NCBI GenBank assembly: GCA_000727475.1
Contig: KL647319.1
Span: 641,840-705,839 of the forward strand
Direction of reading: 5' to 3'
Length of the DNA: 64,000 nucleotides
Origin: Sarcocystis neurona
Taxonomy: Eukaryota > Apicomplexa > Conoidasida > Eucoccidiorida > Sarcocystidae
Shown: one piece after another, positions 43,201-50,871 of the stretch
Layout of the letters: each line of letters opens with the position of its first letter
Numbering within the stretch: the first letter of the stretch is position 1
Notes under the pieces: model-generated
What the model was told of the DNA's origin: nothing
Databases searched by the model: none
Seen by the model: only the letters and a program-made list of their open reading frames with translations
Program-made: the position numbers and the translations under genes

Positions 43201-43366
43201 TAGAAGAGTCCTCCTGCAATGCCAGCAGCAACAGACTACCTGCGTCGTCGGCTTCTGCTGCAGCTGAAGCAGCAAAATCTGCCACAGGCGAAAGTGGAGA
43301 AACCATCGCGACAGCAGCAGCCTCTCGACGGCACGCAATATCCACACTGTGTCGCGCATGCAACAT
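15595..43366 (-). CDS. Very large split gene with C-terminal BRCT domain, 17 exon segments, otherwise unrecognised
   Basis: Minus strand. Proposed exons in transcription order: 43366-37260, 35696-35182, 34348-33795, 32949-32842, 32410-31982, 30970-30811, 29234-29053, 28875-28784, 28270-28078, 27660-27304, 25083-24688, 23883-23704, 22946-22836, 21073-20513, 19988-19898, 19200-18692, 17118-15595. Every junction is phase-compatible and the sum is a multiple of three (about 4,022 residues). The C-terminal exon ends with a BRCT signature ([13 protein letters not shown]...[10 protein letters not shown]) and a second BRCT-like tail ([15 protein letters not shown]) lies at ~20560-20513. BRCT domains act in nuclear DNA-repair, replication and transcription complexes; I infer a nuclear protein. 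Non-repetitive islands elsewhere match no family I know. The model could be two genes; the weakest links are the 6.1-kb first exon, 22946-22836 and the 28078 donor. Confidence 0.5.
17119..18691 (-). other. Intron of the large gene: CTG-sense repeat and GATA-type microsatellite
   Basis: On the sense (minus) strand, 18120 down to 17130 is CTG/GCT repeat, reading as CAG on the plus strand. 18180-18420 holds an imperfect direct repeat of GATA/TATA-rich ~85-base units. No exon is supported. Confidence 0.55.
18692..19200 (-). CDS. Exon of the large gene: tandem Glu-Glu-Ala repeat
   Basis: Acceptor CTTCCCCACAG before 19200, donor GTAAGC after 18692; phase 1 in, phase 0 out. It encodes ~169 residues, Ala/Glu-rich, with a ~10-residue unit ([20 protein letters not shown] and variants) repeated about five times from a ~30-base DNA unit (18790-18950). 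The composition predicts a long solvent-exposed helix. Confidence 0.55.
19201..19897 (-). other. Intron of the large gene, CTG-sense repeat
   Basis: The plus strand is CAG/AGC repeat from ~19270 to ~19830, i.e. CTG on the sense strand, running up to the acceptor at 19200. Nothing else is seen. Confidence 0.55.
19898..19988 (-). CDS. Short exon of the large gene: poly-Gln then mixed sequence
   Basis: 91 bases: ten Gln codons, a Lys, then [19 protein letters not shown]. Acceptor GGCGGGTAG and donor GTGTGT; phase 0 in, phase 1 out, which is what the neighbours need. It follows the BRCT-like [15 protein letters not shown] directly in the spliced product. Confidence 0.45.
19899..20512. repeat. 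Microsatellite block, (TA)n and (GA)n
   Basis: From ~20040 to ~20490 the sequence is (TA)n, GAGA and GATA-like. It lies in an intron of the large minus-strand gene; the preceding ~90 bases are its short exon. Confidence 0.7.
20513..21073 (-). CDS. Exon of the large gene: coiled Gln/Glu-rich segment ending in a BRCT-like tail
   Basis: Acceptor GTGTCGTGCAG before 21073, consensus donor GTAAGT after 20513; 187 codons, phase 0 in and out. Starts [20 protein letters not shown], then a long Gln/Glu/Lys stretch, and closes with [18 protein letters not shown]. The final WxxxC pattern is that of the last BRCT helix. Confidence 0.6.
21165..21619. other. Assembly gap (455 N) in CAG repeat
   Basis: Run of N. 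The 60 bases to its left (21105-21164) recur exactly at about 21631-21690 on its right, so the gap may be a mis-sized or negative gap within one CAG array. It sits in an intron of the large minus-strand gene. Confidence 0.95.
22040..22760. repeat. (TA)n/(CA)n microsatellite block
   Basis: Nearly continuous TATATA and CATATA tracts interrupted by TCTTCTTC-type pyrimidine pieces, several of which recur (22265-22300, 22350-22380, 22395-22420). Intronic in the large gene model. Confidence 0.75.
22836..22946 (-). CDS. Possible small exon of the large gene, BRCT-like strand
   Basis: Minus-strand frame [17 protein letters not shown] then EETKQQ, after an acceptor GCCCAAATAG. The run CFVAEI resembles the buried strand of a BRCT fold and would sit just N-terminal of the tail at 20513. 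Phase 0 at both ends. The donor GTGTAC is weak and the opposite strand also has a short frame, so this is tentative. Confidence 0.3.
22947..23703 (-). other. Intron of the large gene with CTG/pyrimidine repeat on the plus strand
   Basis: Here the sense strand reads CAG/GAA, opposite to most other introns. The plus strand repeats units of TTCTG, CTGCTGC and TTCTCTC type from 23000 to 23690. No exon is supported. Confidence 0.5.
23704..23883 (-). CDS. Exon of the large gene: poly-Leu then charged helix
   Basis: 180 bases, phase 0 in and out; acceptor ACTGCGCAG, donor GTAAGG. After KRKEP come 11-12 Leu codons, then [32 protein letters not shown] and QLLRALSN. The non-repetitive part has mixed hydrophobic and charged residues as expected of a folded helical region. 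Unrecognised. Confidence 0.55.
24688..25083 (-). CDS. Exon of the large gene
   Basis: Acceptor TGTGCTTCCTCAG before 25083. Reads [20 protein letters not shown], then [10 protein letters not shown], a region [16 protein letters not shown], then Ser/Asn-rich repeat ending RRRTDEN before donor GTGACG. Phase 0 at both ends. A second frame is also open and partly protein-like; I prefer this one for its aromatic content and phase fit. Confidence 0.45.
25260..27110. repeat. Long (TA)n, (CA)n and GATA microsatellite region
   Basis: About 1.8 kb of TATATA, CACATA and GAGA tracts with a few non-repeat islands; 26050-26290 is almost pure (TA)n(CA)n. Intron of the large gene; no coding sequence is supported. 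Confidence 0.8.
27304..27660 (-). CDS. Exon of the large gene: Ala/Glu-rich helical segment
   Basis: Acceptor TTGCCTTATTCAG before 27660. It encodes ~119 residues: [20 protein letters not shown], an Ala/Gly-rich stretch, a Glu/Lys-rich stretch and [13 protein letters not shown]...ENLKRLR. Phase 0 in; the donor is GTGTGC, with a one-codon ambiguity. A coiled-coil-like helix is likely. Confidence 0.5.
28078..28270 (-). CDS. Exon of the large gene
   Basis: The acceptor TTTTCTCGTCAG before 28270 adds one base to the split codon. Reads [20 protein letters not shown] then [15 protein letters not shown], aromatic and clearly protein-like. The 3' end is uncertain: donors GTGACG (after 28078) and GTGTAG (~37 bases later) are both phase 0. 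Confidence 0.45.
28350..28640. repeat. ~70-base direct repeat with (TA)n
   Basis: A block GAGCTTGATGCAGGCATAAA ... CTGGATACATATG at ~28437-28506 is followed by a similar block from ~28504 (GAGCTCGATGCATGCATACA ... CTGGATAAATATG) and the start of a third (GAGTTTGATGGACGC). Confidence 0.6.
28784..28875 (-). CDS. Short exon of the large gene
   Basis: 92 bases between acceptor TTCCCTCAAG and donor GTACGT; phase 0 in, phase 2 out. Encodes [19 protein letters not shown] and AGTFEAE, mixed composition with no repeat. Joins the exons on both sides in frame. Confidence 0.5.
29053..29234 (-). CDS. Exon of the large gene
   Basis: Acceptor GCTGCTGTCGCAG, consensus donor GTAAGA. Sixty full codons: [16 protein letters not shown], an Ala/Gln-rich piece, six to seven Glu, then [17 protein letters not shown]. 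The last stretch is a convincing hydrophobic strand and helix. CTG-sense repeat abuts the 3' splice site. Confidence 0.55.
29730..30720. repeat. GATA/TA microsatellite region
   Basis: 30295-30520 is (GATA)n with TATAGATA variants and GATG interruptions; (TA)n flanks it. Also in this intron are a C run of 11 near 29634-29644 and GGAGAC repeats at 29595-29630. Confidence 0.8.
30811..30970 (-). CDS. Exon of the large gene
   Basis: Acceptor GCTGCTGCTGCAG before 30970, donor GTGAGC after 30811; phase 0 in, phase 1 out. Encodes [20 protein letters not shown] then [12 protein letters not shown] and a Ser/Asn repeat. The first 30 residues look like an amphipathic helix pair. Confidence 0.55.
31080..31470. 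repeat. Polypurine tract, GGAGAC-type
   Basis: The plus strand is almost all purine with C every few bases (GAGACGGGGAGACGGAGAC style). On the sense (minus) strand this is a pyrimidine-rich tract upstream of the acceptor at 30970. Intronic. Confidence 0.7.
31982..32410 (-). CDS. Exon of the large gene
   Basis: 143 codons, phase 0 in and out; acceptor TTGCTCGTGCAG, consensus donor GTGAGT. Begins [20 protein letters not shown], continues with Ser/Cys/Ala/Pro-rich sequence, and ends [25 protein letters not shown]. It extends the beta-type sequence of the previous exon. Confidence 0.6.
32842..32949 (-). CDS. Exon of the large gene
   Basis: Exactly 36 codons with clean borders (TACTGCAG acceptor, GTAGCT donor), phase 0 at both ends: [20 protein letters not shown] then [19 protein letters not shown]-sense repeat lies on both intron sides. 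Composition is fully non-repetitive, so this is one of the best supported pieces of the gene. Confidence 0.65.
33505..33565. repeat. 17-base GC-rich tandem repeat
   Basis: The unit GGCAGGACGCGGGCGCA occurs about three times in a row, with a partial copy at each end. Intronic in the large gene. It differs in composition from every other repeat here. Confidence 0.8.
33795..34348 (-). CDS. Exon of the large gene: helical start, Gln/Lys-rich coiled segment
   Basis: Acceptor TCCTCCCCGCAG before 34348, donor GTAAAA after 33795. Encodes [20 protein letters not shown], a Ser/Asn tract, [17 protein letters not shown], then a ~90-residue Gln/Lys/Glu/Arg coiled stretch and [11 protein letters not shown]. 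Phase fits both neighbours. Confidence 0.55.
34680..35060. repeat. (TA)n/GATA microsatellite
   Basis: TATATA, ACATATA and GATAGA tracts in an intron of the large gene. Confidence 0.75.
35182..35696 (-). CDS. Exon of the large gene: Gln-rich repeat flanked by folded sequence
   Basis: Acceptor CGTACGTGCAG before 35696, consensus donor GTAAGG after 35182. It starts [20 protein letters not shown], carries ~85 Gln-rich residues including about nine to ten copies of a six-residue unit (LVQQQQ) from an 18-base DNA repeat, and ends [21 protein letters not shown]. Spliced to the next exon this gives [14 protein letters not shown]. Confidence 0.6.
35318..35495. repeat. 18-base tandem repeat, ~10 copies
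   Basis: The unit CACCAGTTGCTGCTGCTG (variant CATCAGTTGGTG) repeats in register. On the coding strand it gives the LVQQQQ unit. Confidence 0.85.
36087..36655. other. Assembly gap (569 N) in CAG repeat
   Basis: Run of N flanked on both sides by CAG/AGC repeat (GAGCAGCAGCAGCAG units). Falls in the intron between 37260 and 35696. Confidence 0.95.
36990..37155. repeat. (TA)n microsatellite
   Basis: Four TATATA runs in a row with short spacers, within the first intron of the large gene. Confidence 0.7.
37260..43366 (-). CDS. First exon of the large gene, 2,035-codon open frame
   Basis: ATG at 43364-43366 and an unbroken frame to the donor CAG/GTGAGG after 37260 (phase 2). Most of it is Ser-, Ala- and Gln-rich. 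Non-repetitive islands are the N-terminus, [20 protein letters not shown] and [20 protein letters not shown] (~39.9 kb), [20 protein letters not shown] (~38.8 kb), [20 protein letters not shown] (~37.8 kb) and the end ([16 protein letters not shown] ... [20 protein letters not shown]). These islands argue for coding. Frame length alone does not, because CAG repeats have no stop in any frame. Internal introns cannot be excluded. Confidence 0.45.
39770..39872. repeat. 24-base tandem repeat
   Basis: CTGCTGCTGTCTCTGCAGGG plus TTGC repeats about three times, giving an eight-residue ALQRQQQQ unit on the minus strand, in frame with the large gene. Confidence 0.75.
41388..41462. repeat. 30-base perfect tandem repeat
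   Basis: CTGGTCGGCGCGTTCGTCTG plus GCTGCTGCTG occurs twice, perfectly, with a partial third copy. Inside the first exon of the large gene on the minus strand. Confidence 0.8.
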
Positions 43367-44055
43367 ATATTAAGCTGTGCATGCCTCCTGCAAGCAGCCG
43401 TCTTCTGCCCCGCATACAAAACTTTCCACAAGAAGCGAGCAAAGAGCTTCTACTATGGTGCGCACAGCGAATACTACTGCAGGCGTCCACCGCACTGCCT
43501 GCGGCAATTCTTTTTCTGCATTGAGACAGTCCTGCTGCTGGGCCTCTCTCTAAATGCCGCTCGTCTTTCGCCGGTTCTTCCTGCAGCGGACTTGCTGCTA
43601 TTTCCGCTGCTGGCTCCTCCCGCTTTCGCTCGTCTTGTTGCGCCGCTACTGATGCTCCTGGTGCTCTCCTTGCTGCTGGTGTTGCTCCTGGGGCCCCTGC
43701 GAGTCTGCGTGCTCCTGCTCTCCTTGCTGCTGCTGCTCCTGGTGCTGGTCTGCTGCAGGTGTGACTGCTACACTTGCTGCCGCCGCGGCTGTTCCTGCAG
43801 CTGCAACTGCCCGTTCCCCCGCTTCAAAACAGACCTGCTGCCGCTGCTGCTGTCGCTCCTGCTGCTGTGCCAGTGCGGCTGCTGGTGTTGTTGGCGCAGT
43901 TTCCGCTGCTGTACTGCAGCCACCAGGATTACCAGGATGCCAAATGCTGCTGCTGTTGCTGCTGCTCCTCCGCGTCCTGTGTCTCCTGCGCTTCGCTGCT
44001 GCTGTTGCTTCTGCTGTTGCTGATCTGACCGGCTGCAGCAGCCTCAACAACCTCC
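43367..44055. other. CTG-rich stretch upstream of the large gene
   Basis: Plus-strand CTG/GCT triplets continue from ~43540 to ~44040; the minus frame there (Gln/Ala/Ser-rich, ~43650-44030) could be an upstream exon but no start ATG or clear splice pair was found. This is the last triplet repeat before the repeat-poor island. Confidence 0.4.
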
Positions 44056-47000
44056 GCGGCAAGATGCGAGCCTAAACCGACCCACACCGTCGTATAAATT
44101 AATTCGAGGAAGAGGGAGAATTGTAGGAGAATGGTGCAGCAGGGGGCGCAATGAACAAGAGCAAGTCGCTGCACGAGAGGTCGCGAAGTTCGTACTTTTT
44201 GTTGACAAAGAAAAGTAGAAGAGGGCCGCAAAGGCGAAGAAGTGAAGGATGGAAACGGAAAATTCACGAGGGAGAAAGGAGTATATCACAAAAGAAGAAA
44301 GAAAGGAAATGAACTGCTTTCGTCGACGTGTGTGCTGCTCTCGAAGAGCTGCAGCGGCGCACAGAGGCGAGAAGATGACGCAGTCGTACGTGTGCTTTGA
44401 GTTAACTGAGAACTTGCAAAACAGATAGGCAGATAAATAAATTCTTCGAAAGTGTACAGAGAACCGGGTGGGGGAACTTTTGGCGAGAAAAGTGTAGAGA
44501 CCAGTGTAACCTGGAGAAAGCAGAAATACGGTGGTGCAAGTATGTTAGCTGACTGCAGAGGTGGCAATAAGTGGAGGTTCTGGGCAAAGGCGAGACAAAA
44601 AACAGGAATGAGCAAATAAGTACACGTGCTTGGGAAAAGCTTCGCCTAGACAGGCGAAGAAAGCTGAGAATATATTATTACACATATGCATATATATTAT
44701 AAGATTTGCAGTAAATGTGAATAGACCTACGTGTGCGTGTACAGATATACATTGCAGGACTTGCAGTAAATGAGAAGAAAACCGTCGCTACGCGGTTTGT
44801 AGAGAGCTATTTCATGCGCAAGTTCACGTGCACATGTATTTGTCGCGTTTATTTATCTGAGTGATTCCGTGAGAAGGTCGTAAAGGAGGAAGGCGGTAGA
44901 AGAGATCCGCCGAGGTTGCGCACGAAAAAAGCGAAAAAACGAGACCAAATGACCAACAAGGAGCACCAGAGAGTGCAGTGTGGTGGAAACGGGAGTGTGG
45001 GAGGCTCTGGCAAAAAAAGTGAGTGTTGGTTGGCAGATGGGTAAGTTTATACAGCGAGGAAAAGAAATAATTATCTAGTGGCCACCGTAGCGGAGGGGGA
45101 TTGCGGTGTAGGTGTGTGTACACATTTTGGTGTTCGTACACCTATGTGTGTTTATACATGTAGGTACCTTATCCGTGGAGATATAGATGCATATATATAT
45201 TTATATGTCCAAAAGTGGAAAAGGGCGTTGTCGAACGGGGTAGAGAAACGTGGAGGATGCAGCAGGCAGGAAATTGCAAGACAGGAGTGAGAGAGGCGCA
45301 ACGGAAGACAAGGTGGTCGGGAGAGCGGAGAAGAGAAGGCGGAAGAGACGTCAGAGAAGACAAAAAGAAGCAGCTGGATACAGATAGGAAGGAGGTTGGG
45401 AAAGTTTAGAGAGGAAAAAGGGGAGTAGACGTTCAGGAGATATTTCCTCCGGCTGTCTTTCTTACGGTAGTGGCGGGAAAGCGAACTGCTGGCGGGAGGG
45501 GAGAGGGGGTAGAAGACACCTTAAGGGGCATAGAAGAAGGTCTCTGTAGTAAATCGATAGGCACATACTCGACAAAGATGCAGTAATTATTTGGGCGTGA
45601 AAATTTTGCAAATTACACGTAACGTAGTGGAAAAATTGAGCTGCCATGGCACCCGTAGAGTGAATTGTCCACGTGGCTTGCAGCGAACACACAGTCGCTT
45701 GTAGGTGCGCGTTTCCACGCTTGTGTAGAGTAAACGTATACGTGTATGTATGCAGTCAATAAGATAAATCGGGTGATCAACACTACGTCCTTCCGCGTGA
45801 AAAATGTAACAAATGCTACAATGTAGATATCCTTACATATCTGTGCATATGTGTGAGGTGTATTCCGTGTGCGAGAGCACATCCCTATGTAGGTGTGCGC
45901 ATCCCAGACGAATGCGCTGCAAGACTTTCCCGCTTAAATTTCACGTATCTACCACCTGCCCCCTTGATTTTGTCATTTATCGATGTTGCTACATAACTGG
46001 ATATCCTTCAAGGATTAAACTGCCTGGGTACATGGACACACCTGTGTGTCTGCAAGCGGCTTATCGACTCGGCGCCTTCTAGCGGCCTCGCTAGCATACT
46101 CATTTTCACTTCTTCACTACTTCAAAGATACTGACTGCTTTTCTCCAGTCTAACGAGGAACAAATACTTGTGCGGTGATAACGAGTGTGACAGTTAGGCG
46201 AAAAGCGTGTTCTGCTGAGACTCTCGGGTTCCACTGCTGTTTCTGAAAAGGCATCGAGTGCTCCAGTTTTCCGCTACGTTCGATCGGCATCAGCTGTAGC
46301 ACGGTTCCAGCATCAGCAAAAATAGAGCAGCAACAGCAGTGTAGAAGGCAGAGACAGCAGTAGTTTTTTCAGGAGCTGGACAGCAAGATAGGTTGCCCTT
46401 AGCACCACAGCGCCCCAACACCAGCGGCGCATCCTGGCGATCAGCAGAAACAGATACGAACAATTATCAGGGATGCCAGCAGACCCCAGCGTACAAGCAG
46501 CTGCAGCACAGGGAGTATTCTACCGTTATCAACAGGCGCAGGAGGTCGTTAGCAGCTTCAGTACCCGCAGCAATAGCAGGCAAGAGAGTAGTCCCTCGCA
46601 CTAGGACTTGCGGCAGGAAGGCAGCTGGCGCAAGGCAGCGGGCGCAAGGCAGCAAGAGCGACATTGAAGGCAGGCCGGCGAAACCAGGACTGAACACAAC
46701 GGAAGGTCACAAGGAGTTTTGCAAAAGCAACGCGAGTAGAAGCACAGCGAAGAAACTGCTGCAGCAGTGGCAGCACTTAAGAGAAACCCAGCAGCATCAG
46801 AGGAGCAGTAGCTTATGGAAGTGCCCAGGTCTCATACTCAGCCCTTCGTTATTATGAAGACAAGTCGTCAATCTGCAGTTCACAAACTCGTCAGTATTGT
46901 AAACTGACGTTCTGACCCCCACTGAGGAAGATACTGGCTTCAATACTACTACACTGTAGGATGCTGCGTGAGACTCCGTTCGTTGGTGTCTCCTGCAGTG

Positions 47001-50000
47001 GTAGTCGACCGGAAGTATGTCTGCTTCTGTACCAGTGAATTTTGTTACCTGTTTTCCTTGCTGTCTCTTGTACTTAGTCCTGTCGTTACACTGTCACCGT
47101 TGATAGAGTTGTTCGCTTGACTTTGGCGTGATCTACAAATACCTGCTAAGTGATATTTCGGTGCCGTGACAGCTGGTGCATTCGTGCTTTTGGCGCTTGT
47201 TGCGGAGAGCAGTGGGAGAGACAGAAGGGAAAGTTGCATCTTGAAAGGAACTGAAAAGCAGGCCAAAATAGGCATTGGACATCTACTGGAGAGGTAAGAA
47301 GTGTAAGTGACCTCCAAAGCGGGGTACTTGTGCGCAAGAAGAATACTCTTTGCACGATCGTGAAACTTTGTTACTCATTATACAGCACAAGGTTATTCCA
47401 CAGTGCTCCAAAGGTTGTCGCGGAGCATCCCGCCAGTCACTTCTCCACTCTTTTGCCTTTAGAAATAAAGCTATCGTCCGTGAGCGGGAAGTGTTTATGC
47501 CCGCTGTGTTCCGTACAGAACAGCAGTGTTTCACACATACGGCCGGCCGACTCAGGCACGGCCACTTGAATAGCGGGTTCCCTAGAAGCAGTGAGCAGCC
47601 TAACCGTACGCAGGAAATTTTCTTATTTTGTCACGCACTCCAGAGGCTACTTTTGAGTATCTGCTACGGGTAGAAGGTAGGCTGCTGAAAGAAACCTTGT
47701 GTCTGTTCTTCAATTGCATATTGCAAAACACATGCGTGCCCCTGGCGCCTCAGCTTGGACACAAACAGACATACAAGGAGATGCACAGAAGAGAGGTGCA
47801 GGGAGTCGAACTCTTCAGGCATTCATGGAGCGCAGTGTGTCGGGCTACACAAAGTCTAGGAGGAGGCGCCTGCAAGGTTGTCCGGGAATACAGACACAGC
47901 AACAGTATGCACAGGTCAAAAAAGCCATTTCCACGTGCATGTGTGGTGAAGGCACTTGGTTTCGAAAGTGAAGGCAAAAGGCAAGGGGTGCAAGGTCCAT
48001 AGTCAGAGTTGCTCACATAACAGTGCGATTTGGACAGAAGGGCCGCACCCGTAGTCATCCGTTGAGTCTCTTTCATTTGTCAATGCGGGACGTAACATTC
48101 ACCACGGCGTGGTCCGTACATAGAGCAGTTCTTTCAGACGAAGGGGGGCAGGTGCTAAGCTCTTTGTAGCTTATTTGTCAGCACGTGCTTGATTGAATTA
48201 AGGATCCACAATTAGGCGACGGTCGTTCTTGTCAAGATTGGGCCTGCCGTCCACGCATCTCCATGGAATACTTTCACTTCACGAATCCGTTTTCCGTTCT
48301 TTACCACAGCTTGAAAAGTATTTCAGCGTCACGCCAGCGGACGCGTTTAGGCTCTTGTTCCCGTCCTTTGTAGTATAGTGTGACGCGTAGCTGAATCAAG
48401 CCGTCAACTTCGTGGTACGGATCATCTCCACCCTTGATGTGCACACACATTCACTTCCTACCTGTTCGTACGCATGTCTATACCTATGTGTTTCTCTGTC
48501 TATATGTGTCTATACGTCGCTGCTTCTCGCTCCCTACTTCAAACTCACTACATTTTCTCTCTCCCTGAAGGGGTGCGTCTTTTTCTTCGTGTCCATGTGT
48601 CCTGATTTGTATGTGTGTGTCCACATCTGTATTCCCCTCTTTAAAAGCACACACCAAATTGTTAGATGCGTGCATCTCTCCTCACGTGCATCCTCCCTCT
48701 GTAGGCAACTCCCCATGTACACATATGCCTCTCTCTGTTTTTCTCTGCAGCTATACCTCTCTATCTCTATTTGCCTTTCTCGTTCTCGTTTTGTAGTCAC
48801 GTATCAGTAGATTCTAGAGCTGACGCTATATTTCAAGGTGTGCGTTTATGTTTGGCACAGAGGTGCTTCATTATACTCGTGTTTGCCATTGTTTTTTACA
48901 CGCTGCTTTCCGGGTGAAGCTATGTTGCAGTTAACTGCTGTACTTGCAGCGGTACGACTTCTGAAGCCGGAAAACGGTGACTGGTAACAAGGACGCAGCT
49001 GTAAAAGAGCTTATGTTGGAAAGCATTGCGAACGTCGCATCCCACCAGCACCAGCGACTGTACAATGTTTCAAAACTTGTGGGTCTATTGGAAAAGTGGC
49101 ACTGATACCGCGAGCCGTGTCTTTCTATTAGCACTGAAGCGACAGCTGTACTCGTACACTGCTTCACTGTAAGTACCCGAAACCGCCGTCCTCGCAACAG
49201 CAGTGCCGTCTGAAAGAGATCGCTTATACAGAGCAGGTAGCCACGGGAGCTCTTTGTCTTCACGTGTAGACGGGGCTGGCTATGGGGACAATCCTGCACT
49301 CTTCAGGACGACGCGAATTTTAGCGGACTTGTCGACAAAGGTGCTTGGTCACCACGCGCCACTCCAGGGCACACTGGTCAGTACGTGCATTGTGTATCTG
49401 CTTCTAAACGTCTTTTAGTTGTCTGGAGGGAAACAGGGTGCACTGACACGGTAGATACGTGCACGCGTATCCATGTCCTTCACTTGAATTTCTAGAAATA
49501 CATCCTCGCAATTTTCCGGTTAGTGACGCAAGTGCACTTAAGCGGAATTCACTGCTGCTGCCTTTCGCAGTTCACGAACGCCAAGGAACGACGCCCTCCT
49601 GGAGCTTGCACATTTCCTGTGATACCAGACGATCGCGACAGCTGCAGCTTGCTCCTGTGGTAGTGCCACTCGCACCAGAGACATTGGAATTTCGCGTGCA
49701 CAGCACAGTGGGATTCTGCTCGCATGCTTAGGTATGTTTCGCAGTCTGGAAAGGAAGGTAGCGTACGGCACTGTTTCTACGTGTCGTGGGGCTTCGCCCA
49801 CCTTTTTCTTTGCATAATAAGTGATTACACAAACGCGTTATAAGATGTATAATCCGCATCCTTCGCCTCTCCAACGCTAAGGTATACGCAAAGTCATGCG
49901 CGGAGTCGCTCGAGAAGGAATATTAAAGAAAACCTGCCGGCCTCGTCGAGAGAGTGCTCACGAACGTGTTTAAGTGGCAAAAATCGCCATTCCCACTCGT

Positions 50001-50871
50001 CTGGAAACGTACTGAGCAATTCCACAACAGGGCTTTGTGAGTTGAGTGCCACCGATCACAAGTAGCCGTTCGCGTTCTACGAATAGACTATGTATCGCAG
50101 TACAGTAGTAGTTGCCCGGATGTGAAAATGTCTCCAGGGTGGAACAAGTCTCATTTTACATCACATTATCGCAGTGTCACTACCGAAGTGGCGTGTGCGA
50201 GCATACAGTTGTAAGGACCAGCCACGCATTTAGGTTGAACACCACTGTTGAATTTCTACAGAAAATACGGCTGTGGATAATCCTGCTCCAGCCTGCGTCG
50301 TCAGCGTTGGAGTCGATCTGGAATGGGTATCACCAGGAGGCGCCCTCAACGCCAACGTCTTTGGTCAGATGGTGTGTGTGCGACTGTAACATTGTTAATA
50401 CGCCTCCTGCCTCAAGTGACAGTCCATCCGGAAAACACATTATCTCGCAGATGATGGGCCCCGTACTGCATTGAGCTGCACCAGTGCTGACGGGCTCTTT
50501 CATAATTCATGACAGCGTAGCATACACAAGGCGCACCGAATGTTTTCGAGCGTTCACAACCACTCTGCACAGCTGGGCAAACGATGGTATCCGAATAATT
50601 CTCACACGACAGTGCATATTTCCCAAGTATCCACGGCCTATCATGGTTGAAATGATCACTTGTCGTCTGTACCTTTTCCAACCTTGTTGCAACTCTGCTT
50701 CACAGGCGAGAGCTGTAAAAACTCTTATTGAGGACATAGCTTTGGAGGTCGTATCAGTCGTCTTTCCCGCTGCACCGACGCATGGGCACAATCTGTGTTG
50801 CGTCTGTGCATACTGCTTGGGTTTCCGTGTTCACGCCGTGCACCCTCTCGCTCCCACTAGCGCAGCTGCTC
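44056..50871. other. Repeat-poor island, left part; no convincing gene
   Basis: Ordinary-complexity DNA with a short (TA)n at 44680-44700 and almost no triplet repeat (a few CAGCAG near 46325). Frames of 120-155 codons exist (e.g. 46393-46857, 47628-48002, 50484-50882) but they lack ATG starts or mixed, biased composition, so they are not called. Confidence 0.55.

Noticed and set aside
15595..43366. Assignment of the BRCT gene to DNA ligase IV, FCP1 or pescadillo
   Set aside because: None of their catalytic or N-terminal signatures (ligase KxDG, phosphatase DxDxT, pescadillo N-terminal block) is visible in the exons.
41310..43373. Plus-strand 687-codon Leu/Ala-rich open frame
   Set aside because: It is the complement of the Ser/Ala-rich minus frame. 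Triplet repeats have no stops in any frame, and this frame lacks mixed-composition islands and splice sites.
46393..46857. 154-codon plus-strand frame in the island
   Set aside because: It starts at TTG, not ATG, and its composition does not differ from translated random sequence.
47628..48002. 124-codon plus-strand frame in the island
   Set aside because: No ATG start and no splice support.
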